From Novosphingobium indicum (GTDB taxonomy: Bacteria > Pseudomonadota > Alphaproteobacteria > Sphingomonadales > Sphingomonadaceae): DNA of 64,000 nt. How positions within the stretch are numbered: position 1 is the first letter of the stretch; each line of letters begins with the position of its first letter. The DNA lies in NCBI RefSeq assembly GCF_014645195.1, contig NZ_BMLK01000007.1:62001-126000 (forward strand), given 5' to 3'. Positions 1 to 9,399 of this stretch are shown one piece after another. Below the pieces are notes generated by a model. That model saw only the letters and a list, made by a program, of their open reading frames with translations. It had not been told where the DNA came from and searched no databases. A program made the translations under genes and the position numbers.

Positions 1-560
1 TCGATGTCTGGATCAGCCGCTCCGGCTACACCGGCGAGGATGGCTTCGAGATTTCCATCCCCGGCGAATCCGCTGCGCAGATCGCCGAACTGCTGTGCGG
101 CGAACCGGAAGTGAAGCCGATCGGTCTGGGCGCGCGCGACAGCCTGCGCCTGGAGGCGGGCCTGCCGCTCTATGGCCATGACATGACCCCGGAGGCCGAT
201 CCTGTCAGCGCCGGTCTCGTGTTTGGCATCAACAAGCGTCGTCGCAGCGAAGGTGGCTTCCCCGGCGCCGCGCACGTACAGGACGTGCTCGCGGAGGGGC
301 CGGCCCGCAAGCGCATTGGCCTCACGCTCGAAGGCCGCATGGCCGCGCGCGAAGGCGCCAAGGTTTTCTCGGGTGATCAGGAAGTTGGCGTAGTGACTTC
401 AGGCGGATTCTCGCCCTCGCTGCAGCATCCCATCGCCATGGCCTATGTCGATGCCGCTCACGCGGCCGACGGCTCCGCGCTTGAGATCGAGATGCGCGGC
501 AAGCGCCTTCCGGCCACAGCCGCGCCCATGCCTTTCGTACCCCATCGCTACTATCGCTGA
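1..560 (+). CDS. gcvT: Aminomethyltransferase, T-protein of the glycine cleavage system (3' part only)
   Basis: Only the last 185 codons are present; the reading frame is open from base 3 and enters from outside the window. The visible part carries the GcvT signatures YTGEDGFEI and LGARDSLRLEAGLPLYGHDM, followed by the C-terminal beta-barrel. The enzyme moves the methylene group from aminomethyl-lipoyl H-protein to tetrahydrofolate and releases ammonia. gcvH begins 12 bases after the stop, so this is an operon that continues through gcvPB. Any glycine riboswitch or promoter would lie upstream, outside the window. Confidence 0.96.
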   Translation, partial: DVWISRSGYTGEDGFEISIPGESAAQIAELLCGEPEVKPIGLGARDSLRLEAGLPLYGHDMTPEADPVSAGLVFGINKRRRSEGGFPGAAHVQDVLAEGPARKRIGLTLEGRMAAREGAKVFSGDQEVGVVTSGGFSPSLQHPIAMAYVDAAHAADGSALEIEMRGKRLPATAAPMPFVPHRYYR

Positions 561-572
561 GGAGCAGCACCC

Positions 573-944
573 ATGACCCGCTACTTTACCGAAGACCACG
601 AGTGGATCGAAGTCGAAGGCGACCTCGGCACCGTCGGCATCACTGATTACGCGCAGGGCCAGCTCGGCGACATCACCTTCGTCGAACTGCCCGAGACCGG
701 CGCAAGCGTAACCAAGGGCGATTCCGTGTCGGTGGTGGATTCGGTCAAGGCCGCATCCGATGTCTACACGCCGGTGTCGGGCACTATTGCGGAAGCCAAC
801 GACGCGCTCGCCGATGAGCCCGAACTGGTGAACACCGACGCCGAAGTCGGTGGATGGCTGTTCCGCGTCACGCTGTCCAACGCCTCGGAGCTCGAGAGCC
901 TGATGGATGCGGACGCCTACAAGGCATACGTCGAAAGCCTCTGA
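573..944 (+). CDS. gcvH: Glycine cleavage system H protein
   Basis: The 123-residue product has the usual GcvH length. The lipoylation motif [11 protein letters not shown] places the modified lysine at about K59. The protein shuttles the aminomethyl group from P-protein to T-protein and then to lipoamide dehydrogenase. The ATG follows GAGGAGCAGCACCC, a good ribosome binding site. It sits 12 bases after gcvT and 20 bases before gcvPA, in the order gcvT-gcvH-gcvPA-gcvPB. Confidence 0.97.
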   Translation: MTRYFTEDHEWIEVEGDLGTVGITDYAQGQLGDITFVELPETGASVTKGDSVSVVDSVKAASDVYTPVSGTIAEANDALADEPELVNTDAEVGGWLFRVTLSNASELESLMDADAYKAYVESL

Positions 945-964
945 TTTCCATGGAGTAACGCCAC

Positions 965-2335
965 TTGCGCTACCTTCCCCTGACTTCCGCCGACCGCGCC
1001 GAAATGCTGGAAAGCATCGGTGCGGCCAGCGTCGATGACCTCTTCGTCGACGTTCCCGCCCAGGCCCGGCTGCCCGGTCCGATCGAAGGCCTTCCCGCCC
1101 ATGCCAGCGAAATGGCAGTGGAACGTCACATGTCCGCGCTCGCTGCGAAGAACGTGAGTGCCGGATCGGCCCCGTTCTTCCTCGGCGCCGGGGCCTATCG
1201 CCACCATGTGCCGGCATCGGTCGACCATCTGATCCAGCGCGGCGAGTTCCTGACAGCCTACACGCCGTACCAGCCGGAAATCGCGCAAGGAACGCTGCAG
1301 GTGCTCTTCGAGTTCCAGACGCAGGTCGCGCGGCTGTTCGGGACCGATATCGCCAATGCCTCGATGTACGACGGCTCGACCGCGTGCTGGGAAGCGATCC
1401 TCATGGCGGCGCGTGTCACCCGCAAGGGCAAGGCAGTGCTGTCGAGCGGTCTGCACCCGCACTACGGCGAAGTCGTGCGCACGATGGCGAAGTTCACCAA
1501 GGATGAGATCGTCTCGCTCAACACCGAACTGACGGCAGAGCCTGACGACGCTGCGGTGATCGCGCAGATCGACGACAAGACCTCGTGCGTGGTGGTGCAG
1601 TACCCCGACGTGCTGGGCCGCATTCCCGATCTTTCGGCCATTGCCGAAGCCGCCCATGCCAAAGGTGCGCTGCTTGTGGCTGTCGTCACCGAGCCGGTGG
1701 CGCTCGGCCTGATCGAGGCACCGGGTAATCTCGGCGCCGACATCGTCGTGGGTGAAGGTCAGTCGCTCGGCGTCGGCCTCCAGTTCGGCGGGCCGTACCT
1801 GGGCCTGTTCGGCTGCCGCGAGAAGTTCGTGCGGCAGATGCCCGGCCGTCTCTGCGGCCAGACCGTCGATGCCGACGGCAAGCGCGGTTTCGTACTGACG
1901 CTCTCGACCCGAGAGCAGCACATCCGCCGCGAGAAGGCGACTAGCAATATCTGCACCAATTCAGGCCTTTGCGCACTGGCTTTCAGCATTCACCTGACCC
2001 TGCTGGGCGGCGAGGGGCTGGCGAAGCTGGCGGCAGTCAATCACGCGCGCGCGCAGGCCATGATCGAGCGTCTGGGCCGCATTCCGGGCGTGGAAGTGCT
2101 GAACGAGGCCTACTTCAACGAGGCCACGCTGGTGCTGCCGCGCGACGCGCGTGAGGTCGTGCGCGAACTGGCGGAGCGCGGCGTGCTCGGCGGTGTCTCG
2201 CTCGGCCGCCTGTTCCCCGTCGCCGACGGACTCCACAAGGGGCTGCTGGTCGCGGCGACCGAGACCACGACGGCGGAAGACATCGAGACCTTCGCCACGC
2301 AATTGGAAGAGCTTCTGGTGGGAGTGCCGGCATGA
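965..2335 (+). CDS. gcvPA: Glycine dehydrogenase (decarboxylating) subunit 1
   Basis: The 456-residue product starts at TTG ([15 protein letters not shown]), typical for the N-terminal half of a two-chain P-protein. Recognisable segments are [12 protein letters not shown], the [14 protein letters not shown] motif and the [10 protein letters not shown] stretch. With GcvPB it forms the PLP-dependent glycine decarboxylase. The TTG start is supported by the length match and by GGAG about 9 bases upstream. The stop overlaps the next start as ATGA, suggesting translational coupling so that both subunits are made in equal amounts. Confidence 0.96.
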   Translation: MRYLPLTSADRAEMLESIGAASVDDLFVDVPAQARLPGPIEGLPAHASEMAVERHMSALAAKNVSAGSAPFFLGAGAYRHHVPASVDHLIQRGEFLTAYTPYQPEIAQGTLQVLFEFQTQVARLFGTDIANASMYDGSTACWEAILMAARVTRKGKAVLSSGLHPHYGEVVRTMAKFTKDEIVSLNTELTAEPDDAAVIAQIDDKTSCVVVQYPDVLGRIPDLSAIAEAAHAKGALLVAVVTEPVALGLIEAPGNLGADIVVGEGQSLGVGLQFGGPYLGLFGCREKFVRQMPGRLCGQTVDADGKRGFVLTLSTREQHIRREKATSNICTNSGLCALAFSIHLTLLGGEGLAKLAAVNHARAQAMIERLGRIPGVEVLNEAYFNEATLVLPRDAREVVRELAERGVLGGVSLGRLFPVADGLHKGLLVAATETTTAEDIETFATQLEELLVGVPA

Positions 2336-3888
2336 ACGCAGTGAATGCATCGGGCTGGCGCCCTTCGATGGGCGAGGCCGGACAGGCAGGCGTTCCTGCC
2401 ACCTCAAGCGGTGATTACGGTCTCATGCTCGAGGAACCGCTGAGCTTCGAACTCGGCGCCGATGGCAAGTGCGGTGTCGATATCGAGGACGCCGATCGCG
2501 CACCGATGGGTGGGCTTTCGAAGTTCCTGCGCAAGCAGATGCCCGACCTCCCGGGGCTTACCGAGCCTGAAACGGTCCGCCACTACACGCGTCTCTCGCG
2601 TCAGAACTACGCGATCGATCTTGGGCCGTTTCCGCTCGGGTCGTGCACGATGAAGCACAATCCGCGCCTCAACGAGAAGATGGCGCGTCTGCCGGGCTTT
2701 GCCGACGTGCACCCGTTGCAGCCAGTCTCGACTGTGCCCGGCGCGCTGGAAGTGATCAACGAGCTGGCGTTCTGGCTGATCGACCTCACCGGCATGCACG
2801 GCGTGGCGATGAGCCCCAAGGCCGGTGCACACGGCGAGCTTTGCGGTCTGCTCTGCATCCGCGCGGCGCTCGATGCCCGCGGTGAGGAACGCCACATCAT
2901 CCTGGTGCCCGAAAGCGCGCATGGCACCAATCCTGCCACGGCGGCCTTTGCCGGCTTCACGGTGCGCTCGATCCCGGCGACGCCGGAGGGGCGCGTCGAC
3001 CTCGAGGCGCTCAAGGCCAGCCTGGGGCCTGACGTAGCGGGGGTTATGATCACCAACCCCAATACCTGCGGCCTGTTCGAGCCTGACATGAAGGCGATTT
3101 CCGATGCCGTCCACGAGGCGGGCGGGTACGTCTACTGCGACGGTGCGAACTTCAATGCCATCGTCGGCAAGGTGCGTCCGGGCGACCTCGGCATCGATGC
3201 CATGCACATCAACCTGCACAAGACCTTCTCGACGCCGCATGGCGGTGGCGGGCCGGGCTCGGGTCCGGTGGTGCTCTCCGAAGCGCTAGCGCCCTTTGGT
3301 CCGCTGCCGTTCACGGCGCGCACGGCGGATGGCGTGGTTCACCTCGTCGAGGAAGAGAATGCCTCCGAATTCGACCACACGCAGTCGTTCGGTCGGATGG
3401 TCGCCTTTCACGGCCAGATGGGCATGTTCACGCGCGCACTGACCTACATCCTCAGCCACGGCGCGGATGGTCTGCGGCAGGTTGCCGAGGACGCGGTGCT
3501 CAACGCCAACTACGTGCTGCGCATGTGCGAGGATGTACTGCCCGCGCCGTTCGCCAAGAGCGGCCCGTGCATGCACGAGGCGCTGTTCAGCGAAGCGGGG
3601 CTGGCCGAGGGCTTCTCCACGCTCGACATCGCCAAGGGGCTGATAGACGAGGGCTTCCACCCGATGACGGTCTACTTCCCGCTGGTGGTGAAGGGCGCGA
3701 TGCTTGTCGAGCCGACCGAGACCGAGAGCAAGGCCGGGCTCGACCGCTTCATCGCCTCGCTGCGCAGTCTCGCCGAGCGGGCCAAGGCCGGCGATGAAAG
3801 CCTCCATTCCGCCCCGCACTTCGCGCCGCGCCGCCGGCTCGATGAAACGCAGGCCGCGCGCAAGCCGGTGCTCGTCTGGCAGGGCTGA
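2332..3888 (+). CDS. gcvPB: Glycine dehydrogenase (decarboxylating) subunit 2
   Basis: The 518-residue product is the PLP-binding half of the split P-protein. The motif [18 protein letters not shown] contains the likely Schiff-base lysine at residue 297. Upstream are [12 protein letters not shown] and the [10 protein letters not shown] segment typical of the family. It overlaps gcvPA by four bases (ATGA). The first 25 residues ([20 protein letters not shown]) look poorly conserved and could be a local extension. It is the last gene of the gcv operon and is followed by a stem-loop. Confidence 0.96.
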   Translation: MNAVNASGWRPSMGEAGQAGVPATSSGDYGLMLEEPLSFELGADGKCGVDIEDADRAPMGGLSKFLRKQMPDLPGLTEPETVRHYTRLSRQNYAIDLGPFPLGSCTMKHNPRLNEKMARLPGFADVHPLQPVSTVPGALEVINELAFWLIDLTGMHGVAMSPKAGAHGELCGLLCIRAALDARGEERHIILVPESAHGTNPATAAFAGFTVRSIPATPEGRVDLEALKASLGPDVAGVMITNPNTCGLFEPDMKAISDAVHEAGGYVYCDGANFNAIVGKVRPGDLGIDAMHINLHKTFSTPHGGGGPGSGPVVLSEALAPFGPLPFTARTADGVVHLVEEENASEFDHTQSFGRMVAFHGQMGMFTRALTYILSHGADGLRQVAEDAVLNANYVLRMCEDVLPAPFAKSGPCMHEALFSEAGLAEGFSTLDIAKGLIDEGFHPMTVYFPLVVKGAMLVEPTETESKAGLDRFIASLRSLAERAKAGDESLHSAPHFAPRRRLDETQAARKPVLVWQG

Positions 3889-3897
3889 TCGTGATAA

Positions 3898-3935
3898 CGG
3901 CTGCTCCCTGAACGAGAGAGGGCAGGGGGCAGCCG
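3898..3935 (+). terminator. Stem-loop after the gcv operon (terminator-like)
   Basis: Ten bases after the gcvPB stop, CGGCTGCTCCCTG pairs with CAGGGGGCAGCCG (13 pairs, one of them G-T) around a 12-base loop. No T-run follows, so it may act as a Rho-assisted terminator or an mRNA 3' end stabiliser. Confidence 0.5.
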
Positions 3936-3975
3936 ACATCATGATAATTGCGCACTTGCAGCAGGAACCGGCGCT

Positions 3976-4965
3976 GTGACGCGCCTGTTCGAGCGGATTA
4001 CCGGGTTTTTCGCCTTGTGGACGGTGCTGGGCGTATCGCTGGCGTGGTTCGTCCCCGAGACATTTCTGTGGGTAGCCGATGGACGGTTCAGACCGTTCGG
4101 GCAGCCGCTGATCAGCGTCATGCTGGGCGTGATCATGCTCGGCATGGGCATTACCCTCAGCTTCGATGATTTCCGGCGGGTTCTTGCGCTGCCGCGGCAG
4201 GTGCTGGCGGGTGTCGCCCTGCAATTCACGGTGATGCCGCTGGCCGGGTTCGCCTCGGCCTGGACCTTCGGGCTGGAGCCCGGGCTGGCGGTCGGCCTGA
4301 TCCTCGTCGCCTGCTGTCCGGGCGGGACGGCATCGAACGTGATCAGCTATCTTGCGAAAGCCAACGTGGCTTTGTCGGTAACGATGACGATGGCTTCCAC
4401 ACTGGTGGCCATCGCTATGACGCCGGTGCTGACCGGATGGCTCGCCGGCGTGTTCATTGAGATCGACCGGTGGAACCTGTTTCGCGAGATGGTCGCTGTC
4501 GTGCTGCTGCCCGTAGTCGTCGGTGTGCTGATGAACCGCTATCTGCCGCAGGCGACGCGCAAGATCACAGTCGTCTCGCCCTTCATTTCGGTGCTTTTCG
4601 TGGTGCTGATCGTGGCGGGCATCATCGCACGCTCGAAACCGCTGATTGAGGAACACGCCGGCATTCTGCTGCTCGCTGTTTTCGCGCTGCACCTGACGGG
4701 TTTCGGCCTGGGTTATCTGGTCAGCTGCATACTGTGCCTGAGCGAAGCCTCGGCGCGGACGATCAGCATCGAAGTGGGCATGCAGAACAGCGGGCTGGGC
4801 GCCAGCCTAGCCTCGAGCCCCGTCTTCGCGCGACAATTTGGCTCGACGATGCAAGCCGCATTGGCGCCTGTGCCAGCGGCTATCTCCGCAGTAATGCACG
4901 TTCTGATAGGAAGCTTGTTGGCTTCGATCTGGAACCGGTCGAACGCCGCCGATCCGGAAGCCTAG
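3976..4965 (+). CDS. Bile acid:sodium symporter family (BASS) transporter
   Basis: This 329-residue hydrophobic protein starts at GTG and has about nine or ten membrane segments. Hallmarks of the BASS/YocS/PanS group are LGVIMLGMGITLSFDDF, LVACCPGGTASNVISYLAKANVALSVTMT and EVGMQNSGLGASLA; the second and third form the sodium- and substrate-binding crossover regions. Family members import organic anions with sodium (bile acids, pantothenate, 2-keto acids). The substrate here is not clear and the neighbours give no hint. It follows the gcv operon after the stem-loop, so it is probably transcribed separately. Confidence 0.9.
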   Translation: MTRLFERITGFFALWTVLGVSLAWFVPETFLWVADGRFRPFGQPLISVMLGVIMLGMGITLSFDDFRRVLALPRQVLAGVALQFTVMPLAGFASAWTFGLEPGLAVGLILVACCPGGTASNVISYLAKANVALSVTMTMASTLVAIAMTPVLTGWLAGVFIEIDRWNLFREMVAVVLLPVVVGVLMNRYLPQATRKITVVSPFISVLFVVLIVAGIIARSKPLIEEHAGILLLAVFALHLTGFGLGYLVSCILCLSEASARTISIEVGMQNSGLGASLASSPVFARQFGSTMQAALAPVPAAISAVMHVLIGSLLASIWNRSNAADPEA

Positions 4966-4966
4966 A

Positions 4967-5095
4967 TCAGGTTGCCTTGTCGACGCTGTTTGCTGCCGAT
5001 TCCAGGTCCTGGCCGACGCCGCGAACCGTGTTGCAGGCTGCGCTGCCCATCACGAGGCCGCCGGCAATGAAGAGAAGAACGAATTTCCGAACCAT
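4967..5095 (-). CDS. Entericidin A/B-like small lipoprotein, copy 1
   Basis: The 42-residue product has a signal peptide ending in a lipobox (MGSAAC, Cys21) followed by NTVRGVGQDLESA. This is the EcnA/EcnB pattern: a short lipoprotein with a conserved CNTV-G-G-D-E motif. Entericidins are outer-membrane lipoproteins linked to stress-induced lysis in enterobacteria; in alphaproteobacteria their role is unsettled. The stop lies one base beyond the convergent BASS transporter stop. A very similar copy lies about 100 bases upstream on the same strand. Confidence 0.85.
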   Translation of the reverse strand: MVRKFVLLFIAGGLVMGSAACNTVRGVGQDLESAANSVDKAT

Positions 5096-5192
5096 CGCTT
5101 TATTCCCAAGTGGATGGCCAGAGCATAGGCGAAGGCCGGAGCAATGGGAAGCGGCCGCAATCGCGCCGCGACGCCATGCCCCGGCCGTCCGC

Positions 5193-5324
5193 TCAATTGA
5201 TGGCGTCGTCTCCGGCCTGACCGACGGACTCGATGTCCTCGCCGGCACCCTTGACCGTGTTGCAGGCCGAGGCGGAGAATACGATGCCGCCCGCGACCAG
5301 GGCAAAAACCAGTTTCTTGACCAT
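5193..5324 (-). CDS. Entericidin A/B-like small lipoprotein, copy 2
   Basis: The 43-residue product has a signal peptide, a lipobox (SASAC, Cys21) and the core NTVKGAGEDIESVGQAGDDAIN. It is preceded by AAGAAGGA, nine bases from the ATG. It shares the layout and most core residues with the next copy downstream (4967-5095), so the pair looks like a tandem duplication. Together they could form a two-lipoprotein unit like ecnA/ecnB, but neither can be assigned the toxin or antidote role from sequence alone. Confidence 0.87.
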   Translation of the reverse strand: MVKKLVFALVAGGIVFSASACNTVKGAGEDIESVGQAGDDAIN

Positions 5325-5376
5325 GTTTTGTGTTCCTTCTTCCGCGCGGCCGGGGGACCGCTCGCGGGAAGGCAAC

Positions 5377-6363
5377 TCACGGTGACCGTTCAGGTTCCCG
5401 TTCGGGATCGCGCGAAGTGTCGTCGGCCATCTCCTCGATCGCTCCGACATCCATGGACGAAGTGGGGGAAATCCGCCGGGACAGGTTGCGTTCGCGCCAG
5501 GTGATGATCAGGCCTGCGGCAATGATCAGCGGTGCGCCGAGCGCAGTGGTGAAGGGCGGGAAGCTGTCCCATATCAGCCAGCCGTAGCCGGTCGCCCAGA
5601 TCAGCGAGGTATAGTCCATGACGACGACCGTCGCGACCGGGCCGAAACGCAGCGCGGCGGTGATCAGAAACTGGGCGAAGGTGCCGGTCACTGCAATGGC
5701 CATTAGCATCAGCCATTCGGTCGATCCATGCTGTCCGGCATAGACGGGCATCAGCATGGCAGTGAGCAGCGCGCCGTAGACCGCGAACCAGAAGACGCAG
5801 GTTATCGGCGCTTCGGTGCGGGCGAGGTCGCGGATCTGGAAGCTGACCGCGGCGACGATCACCCCCGCGCCAAGCCCCGCGGCGATGCCGAGCGGCGCGA
5901 CGGGGGCGTCGCCGGGCTGCGCGATCACCAGAACGCCCGCGAAGCCGAGCGCAACGGCGGTCCAGCGCCATTTGCCCACCTTGTCGCGCAGGATCAAAGC
6001 CGTGATCAGCACGGCGAATAGCGGCGATGTGAAGCCCAGCGTCGTCGCTTCCGGCAGCGGCAGCAGTGTGGCCGCGCCAACGTTGCAGCACAGCCCGGCC
6101 GTGCCGGTCGTCGCACGCATGGCATGGCTGCCCATGCGACTCGTCGCGAGCAGGCCGAGATTGCCGGTTGCGAGCAGCCATCCGAGGATCATCGGCACGC
6201 TCATGGCCTGCCGCCAGAAGATCAGCTCCGGCAGCGATACGCCGCGTTCGCTGGCGACCTTCATCAGCATGAACATCGTGGACAGCATGACCATCGCCGC
6301 CAGCCGGAGCGCGATTGCGAACAGCGGGCGGTCCTGGGAGGAGGAGCGTGCAGCGGAAGTCAC
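5377..6363 (-). CDS. EamA-family permease of the drug/metabolite transporter superfamily
   Basis: This 328-residue protein has about ten membrane segments arranged as two EamA repeats: a first repeat up to LGFAGVLVIAQPG and a second ending at LGAPLIIAAGLIITWRER. It starts at GTG and has a polar C-terminal tail of about 40 residues. DMT permeases of this kind export or exchange small metabolites; the substrate is unknown. It lies 52 bases upstream of the second entericidin gene on the same strand and may share its transcript. Confidence 0.9.
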   Translation of the reverse strand: MTSAARSSSQDRPLFAIALRLAAMVMLSTMFMLMKVASERGVSLPELIFWRQAMSVPMILGWLLATGNLGLLATSRMGSHAMRATTGTAGLCCNVGAATLLPLPEATTLGFTSPLFAVLITALILRDKVGKWRWTAVALGFAGVLVIAQPGDAPVAPLGIAAGLGAGVIVAAVSFQIRDLARTEAPITCVFWFAVYGALLTAMLMPVYAGQHGSTEWLMLMAIAVTGTFAQFLITAALRFGPVATVVVMDYTSLIWATGYGWLIWDSFPPFTTALGAPLIIAAGLIITWRERNLSRRISPTSSMDVGAIEEMADDTSRDPEREPERSP

Positions 6364-6406
6364 GGCGGGGCTTTAACTCTCCGGTGCGCGCAGGCAAGGG
6401 GCAGGG

Positions 6407-6613
6407 ATGACGCATACCGACCGAATCATGGCAATCGCTGGAGCGGTGGCGGCTGCGCTGGCCGTGCTGGCATGGGTGCAGGACCGCAGACGCCTGCGCC
6501 GGAGCAACCTCGACAGGGTCGGGTTCATGCCGTGGACGCCGATCTTCTTCTGGTCGCTGATGGCGGCGATCCTACTGCTGGGTTTGAGCGGGCGGGCGTT
6601 TCTGGGCGTGTGA
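6407..6613 (+). CDS. Small two-helix membrane protein of unknown function
   Basis: The 68-residue product has an N-terminal hydrophobic helix (residues 8-24), a basic loop with RRRLRRSNLDRVG, and a second helix (about 45-66) after the motif MPWTPIFFWSLMAAI. The ATG is preceded by AGGGGCAGGG. The product matches no domain I recognise. It is divergent from the EamA permease and lies upstream of yceI. Confidence 0.7.
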   Translation: MTHTDRIMAIAGAVAAALAVLAWVQDRRRLRRSNLDRVGFMPWTPIFFWSLMAAILLLGLSGRAFLGV

Positions 6614-6747
6614 GCGCTGCTAGTGCCGCGAAGGTATTCGAAAAACCTGAACAAGTGGATCGATTTTATCCGGCTGGGCGGAACGGTGGCTTCATGGGAA
6701 CAAGCGCCCCGAAACCCCGTTCCCCCGTTTGTTTCGGAGAAATCAGC

Positions 6748-7362
6748 ATGAAACGTGCCCTTGCCTCGGCGCTCGCCGCCGCTTCCATCATCGCGTCCGC
6801 TCCGCTTTTCGCGCAGCAGGCGAATAGTCAGCCTTCGGCCGTTCAGGCCGGCGATTATGCGCTGGACAGTGCGCATACTCTCGTGCGTTTCACGGTCGAT
6901 CACTTCGGCATCAGCGAGTTCTTCGGCACGTTCCCCGGCGCCACCGGCACGCTGTCCATCGACCCGACCGACATCGCTTCGGCCAAGCTGGACGTTTCGG
7001 TTCCGGTCGAGACGGTCTCCACCACCAACGCCACGCTTGATGAGGAATTGGTGGGCGAAGAGTGGTTCGATGCCGAGAAGTTCCCCACCATGCGTTTCGT
7101 TTCTACCAAGGTCGTCAAGACCGGCGAACGCACTGCGGACGTGACCGGCAATCTCACTCTGCATGGGGTAACTCGTCCAGTGACACTCAAGGCGACGTTC
7201 AAGGCGGCTGCCGTCAATCCGATGAACAAGATCTACACGATCGGGTTCAACGCAAAGGGCGTGATCAAGCGGACCGACTTCGGCGTTAGCAAGTATGCCC
7301 CGCTCGTCAGCGACGAGACGACGATCGCCATTACCGCGGCTTTCGAGAAGCAAGCAGACTGA
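6748..7362 (+). CDS. YceI-family periplasmic lipid-binding protein
   Basis: The 204-residue product starts at an ATG eight bases after CGGAGA. Residues 1-24 are a Sec signal peptide ending in LFAQQA. The mature part begins GDYALDSAHTLVRFTVDHFGISEFFG, the characteristic first strands of the YceI lipocalin-like barrel, and ends with TDFGVSKYAPLVSDETTI. Family members bind isoprenoid chains in an eight-stranded barrel and are linked to base or osmotic stress; the function here is inferred only from the family. A hairpin follows the stop. Confidence 0.93.
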   Translation: MKRALASALAAASIIASAPLFAQQANSQPSAVQAGDYALDSAHTLVRFTVDHFGISEFFGTFPGATGTLSIDPTDIASAKLDVSVPVETVSTTNATLDEELVGEEWFDAEKFPTMRFVSTKVVKTGERTADVTGNLTLHGVTRPVTLKATFKAAAVNPMNKIYTIGFNAKGVIKRTDFGVSKYAPLVSDETTIAITAAFEKQAD

Positions 7363-7373
7363 CCGAGCGCCCA

Positions 7374-7397
7374 GCGCGGCGCCTTATGGCGTCGCGC
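7374..7397. terminator. Hairpin between convergent yceI and the CpaF gene
   Basis: GCGCGGCGCC and GGCGTCGCGC pair over ten bases (one G-T) around a TTAT loop. It lies between two convergent stop codons and could serve both directions. There is no clear T-run. Confidence 0.5.
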
Positions 7398-7422
7398 GGG
7401 TCTCGCTCCGGTTCAGTGGAAA

Positions 7423-8961
7423 TCAGAGGCAGGCTTCGAGGTAGGCCTGGTCGAACCCGAACTGGCGGGCTTTTTCCAGCGTATAGGGGCGCAGGCCCGA
7501 GGCGCGGAATTCACCGAGGATCTTGCCGTCGTCGGTCTCGTCCAGATATTCGAACTTGAAAAGTTCCTGGGTGACGATGACGTCGCCTTCCATGCCGATC
7601 ACTTCGGTGATGTTGGTGGTGCGGCGCGAACCGTCGCGAAGGCGCTTCACCTGCACGATCAGGTCGACCGATTCGGCGATCTGGCGGCTGATGGCTTCCT
7701 TCGGGATCTTGATGTCGCCCATCAGGATCATGTTTTCCATACGGCCGAGACATTCGCGCGGGCTGTTGGCGTGAAGGGTACACATCGAGCCGTCGTGGCC
7801 GGTGTTCATGGCGGCCAGAAGGTCGAAACACTCGGCGCCACGAATTTCGCCCAGGATGATGCGGTCAGGGCGCATACGCAGGGCGTTCTTCACAAGGTCG
7901 CCGATGGTGATCGCGCCCTGGCCCTCAAGGTTCGGCGGACGCGTTTCGAGCGGCAGCCAGTGCGGCTGCTGCAGGCGAAGCTCGGCCGCGTCTTCGATGG
8001 TTAGCACGCGCTCGCCCGGGTCGATCATCTTTGACAAGGCGTTGAGCATGGTCGTCTTACCCGAACCGGTACCGCCCGAGATGACCACGTTCATGCGGCA
8101 GGCGCCGGCGATCTTGAGGCAGGTCGCCATCTTTTCGCTCATCGAACCGAAGTCCTTGAGCATGTCGATGGTGATCGGCTTCTCGGAGAACTTACGAATC
8201 GAGATCGCGGTGCCGCGCAGCGAGAGCGGCGGGACGATCACGTTGACACGGCTGCCGTCCTTGAGACGGGCGTCGGCCAGCGGCGTGGTCTGGTCGACGC
8301 GGCGGCCGACCTGGTTGACGATGCGCTGGGCGATCTGGAAGAGGTGCTGTTCGTCGCGGAACTTGGTCGAGGCGAGTTGCAGCTTGCCCTTCTTTTCTAT
8401 GTAGGTCTGGTTCGGCCCGTTGACCATGATGTCGGAAACGTCCGGGTCGTTGAGCAATTCCTCCAGCGGACCGAAGCCGAGCAGCTCGTCGATCAGGACT
8501 TTTTCCAGCGCGAACTGTTCGCGGCGGTTGAAGGTGATCTTGAGCTCGGCCAGCACTTCCATGACGATCGGGCGGAATTCTTCCGACAGCTCGTCCTTGG
8601 TCAGCGTCGCCGCGGCTTCAGGGTCGACGCGTTCGAGCAGGCGCGGAAGCACCTGCTCCTTGATCTTGTGGATCGACGCTTCGAAGCCGCCCTGTTCGGA
8701 CTGGTTGTCGACGACGGCATTGGCACGGTCGGCCAGACGCGTCATCGCATCGTCGCGCAGATGCTTGGGAGGTGCACCGGTGTCGCCGCCGGGAAGCGGC
8801 GGGAACTGCTCACCACCCGGGATCGGGGCTTGATTCGGTGCGTTGGCCTGGGAACTGGCAGCCTTGTCCTGGCCGCCTCCCTTGAGGGGCTTGGCCACGC
8901 CGAAAGCCGGCCGGGCTCCCTGGCCGCCGCCCATTCCGTTTCGCCGCCCGAATGCGCTCAT
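7423..8961 (-). CDS. cpaF: CpaF/TadA-type secretion ATPase
   Basis: The 512-residue product is a type II/IV secretion AAA ATPase of the Flp/Tad pilus group. A Pro/Gly/Gln-rich N-terminal 90 residues precede the CpaF core. Visible motifs are the Walker A SGGTGSGKTTM (near residue 290), the Asp/His boxes around ILGEIRGAECFDLLAAMNTGHDGSM, and TLHANSPRECLGRMENM. I chose the ATG at 8961 (GAGAG just upstream) over a GTG 21 bases earlier. It powers pilus assembly at the inner membrane in other bacteria. No tadB/C, cpaB/C/E or pilin gene is in the window, so its partners must be elsewhere. Confidence 0.93.
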   Translation of the reverse strand: MSAFGRRNGMGGGQGARPAFGVAKPLKGGGQDKAASSQANAPNQAPIPGGEQFPPLPGGDTGAPPKHLRDDAMTRLADRANAVVDNQSEQGGFEASIHKIKEQVLPRLLERVDPEAAATLTKDELSEEFRPIVMEVLAELKITFNRREQFALEKVLIDELLGFGPLEELLNDPDVSDIMVNGPNQTYIEKKGKLQLASTKFRDEQHLFQIAQRIVNQVGRRVDQTTPLADARLKDGSRVNVIVPPLSLRGTAISIRKFSEKPITIDMLKDFGSMSEKMATCLKIAGACRMNVVISGGTGSGKTTMLNALSKMIDPGERVLTIEDAAELRLQQPHWLPLETRPPNLEGQGAITIGDLVKNALRMRPDRIILGEIRGAECFDLLAAMNTGHDGSMCTLHANSPRECLGRMENMILMGDIKIPKEAISRQIAESVDLIVQVKRLRDGSRRTTNITEVIGMEGDVIVTQELFKFEYLDETDDGKILGEFRASGLRPYTLEKARQFGFDQAYLEACL

Positions 8962-9103
8962 AAGTCTCTCAACCTCTTTCACTGCCCAACCGATGCCGGG
9001 CGTGGCTAGTCGCGTTGGGAACCGATCATTAAGGTTGAAACTTTGATAACTTCCTAATGGTCAGGCCACGGAGCCGCATTCATTGCGAAAAAGCGCTGGA
9101 GAC

Positions 9104-9385
9104 ATGGAGAGCGAAGAGAGCAGCCGGTGCTGGCTCTGCGTGAGGCCGCTGGGGCGCCGCGTGGAGTGGCATCACCCGCTGCCCAAGAGCCGGGGTGGGC
9201 GTGAGACGGTTCCGCTCCATCCGATCTGCCATCGCACCATCCACGCCACCTTCACGAATGCGGAACTGGCAAGGATAGGTGCCGATCGCGACACGCTGGT
9301 GCGATCCGAGACGATCCGCCGTTTCGTGCGCTGGGTCTCCAAAAAGCCGGCCGATTTTCACGCACCCACGGCGCGCCGCAAGTGA
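9104..9385 (+). CDS. Small HNH-endonuclease-fold protein
   Basis: The 93-residue product contains RCWLCVRPLGRRVEWHHPLPKSRGGRETVPLHPICHRTIHATF, which fits an HNH (beta-beta-alpha metal) motif: a Cys pair, the HH dyad before PKSRGG, and a late H-x-x-C-H. Such single-domain proteins are metal-dependent nucleases in phages and bacteria; the chromosomal ones are mostly uncharacterised. The ATG at 9104 is preceded by GGAG; a TTG at 9083 would add seven residues. It is divergent from cpaF. Nothing nearby suggests a phage. Confidence 0.75.
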   Translation: MESEESSRCWLCVRPLGRRVEWHHPLPKSRGGRETVPLHPICHRTIHATFTNAELARIGADRDTLVRSETIRRFVRWVSKKPADFHAPTARRK

Positions 9386-9399
9386 TGTGATCCGGAATG

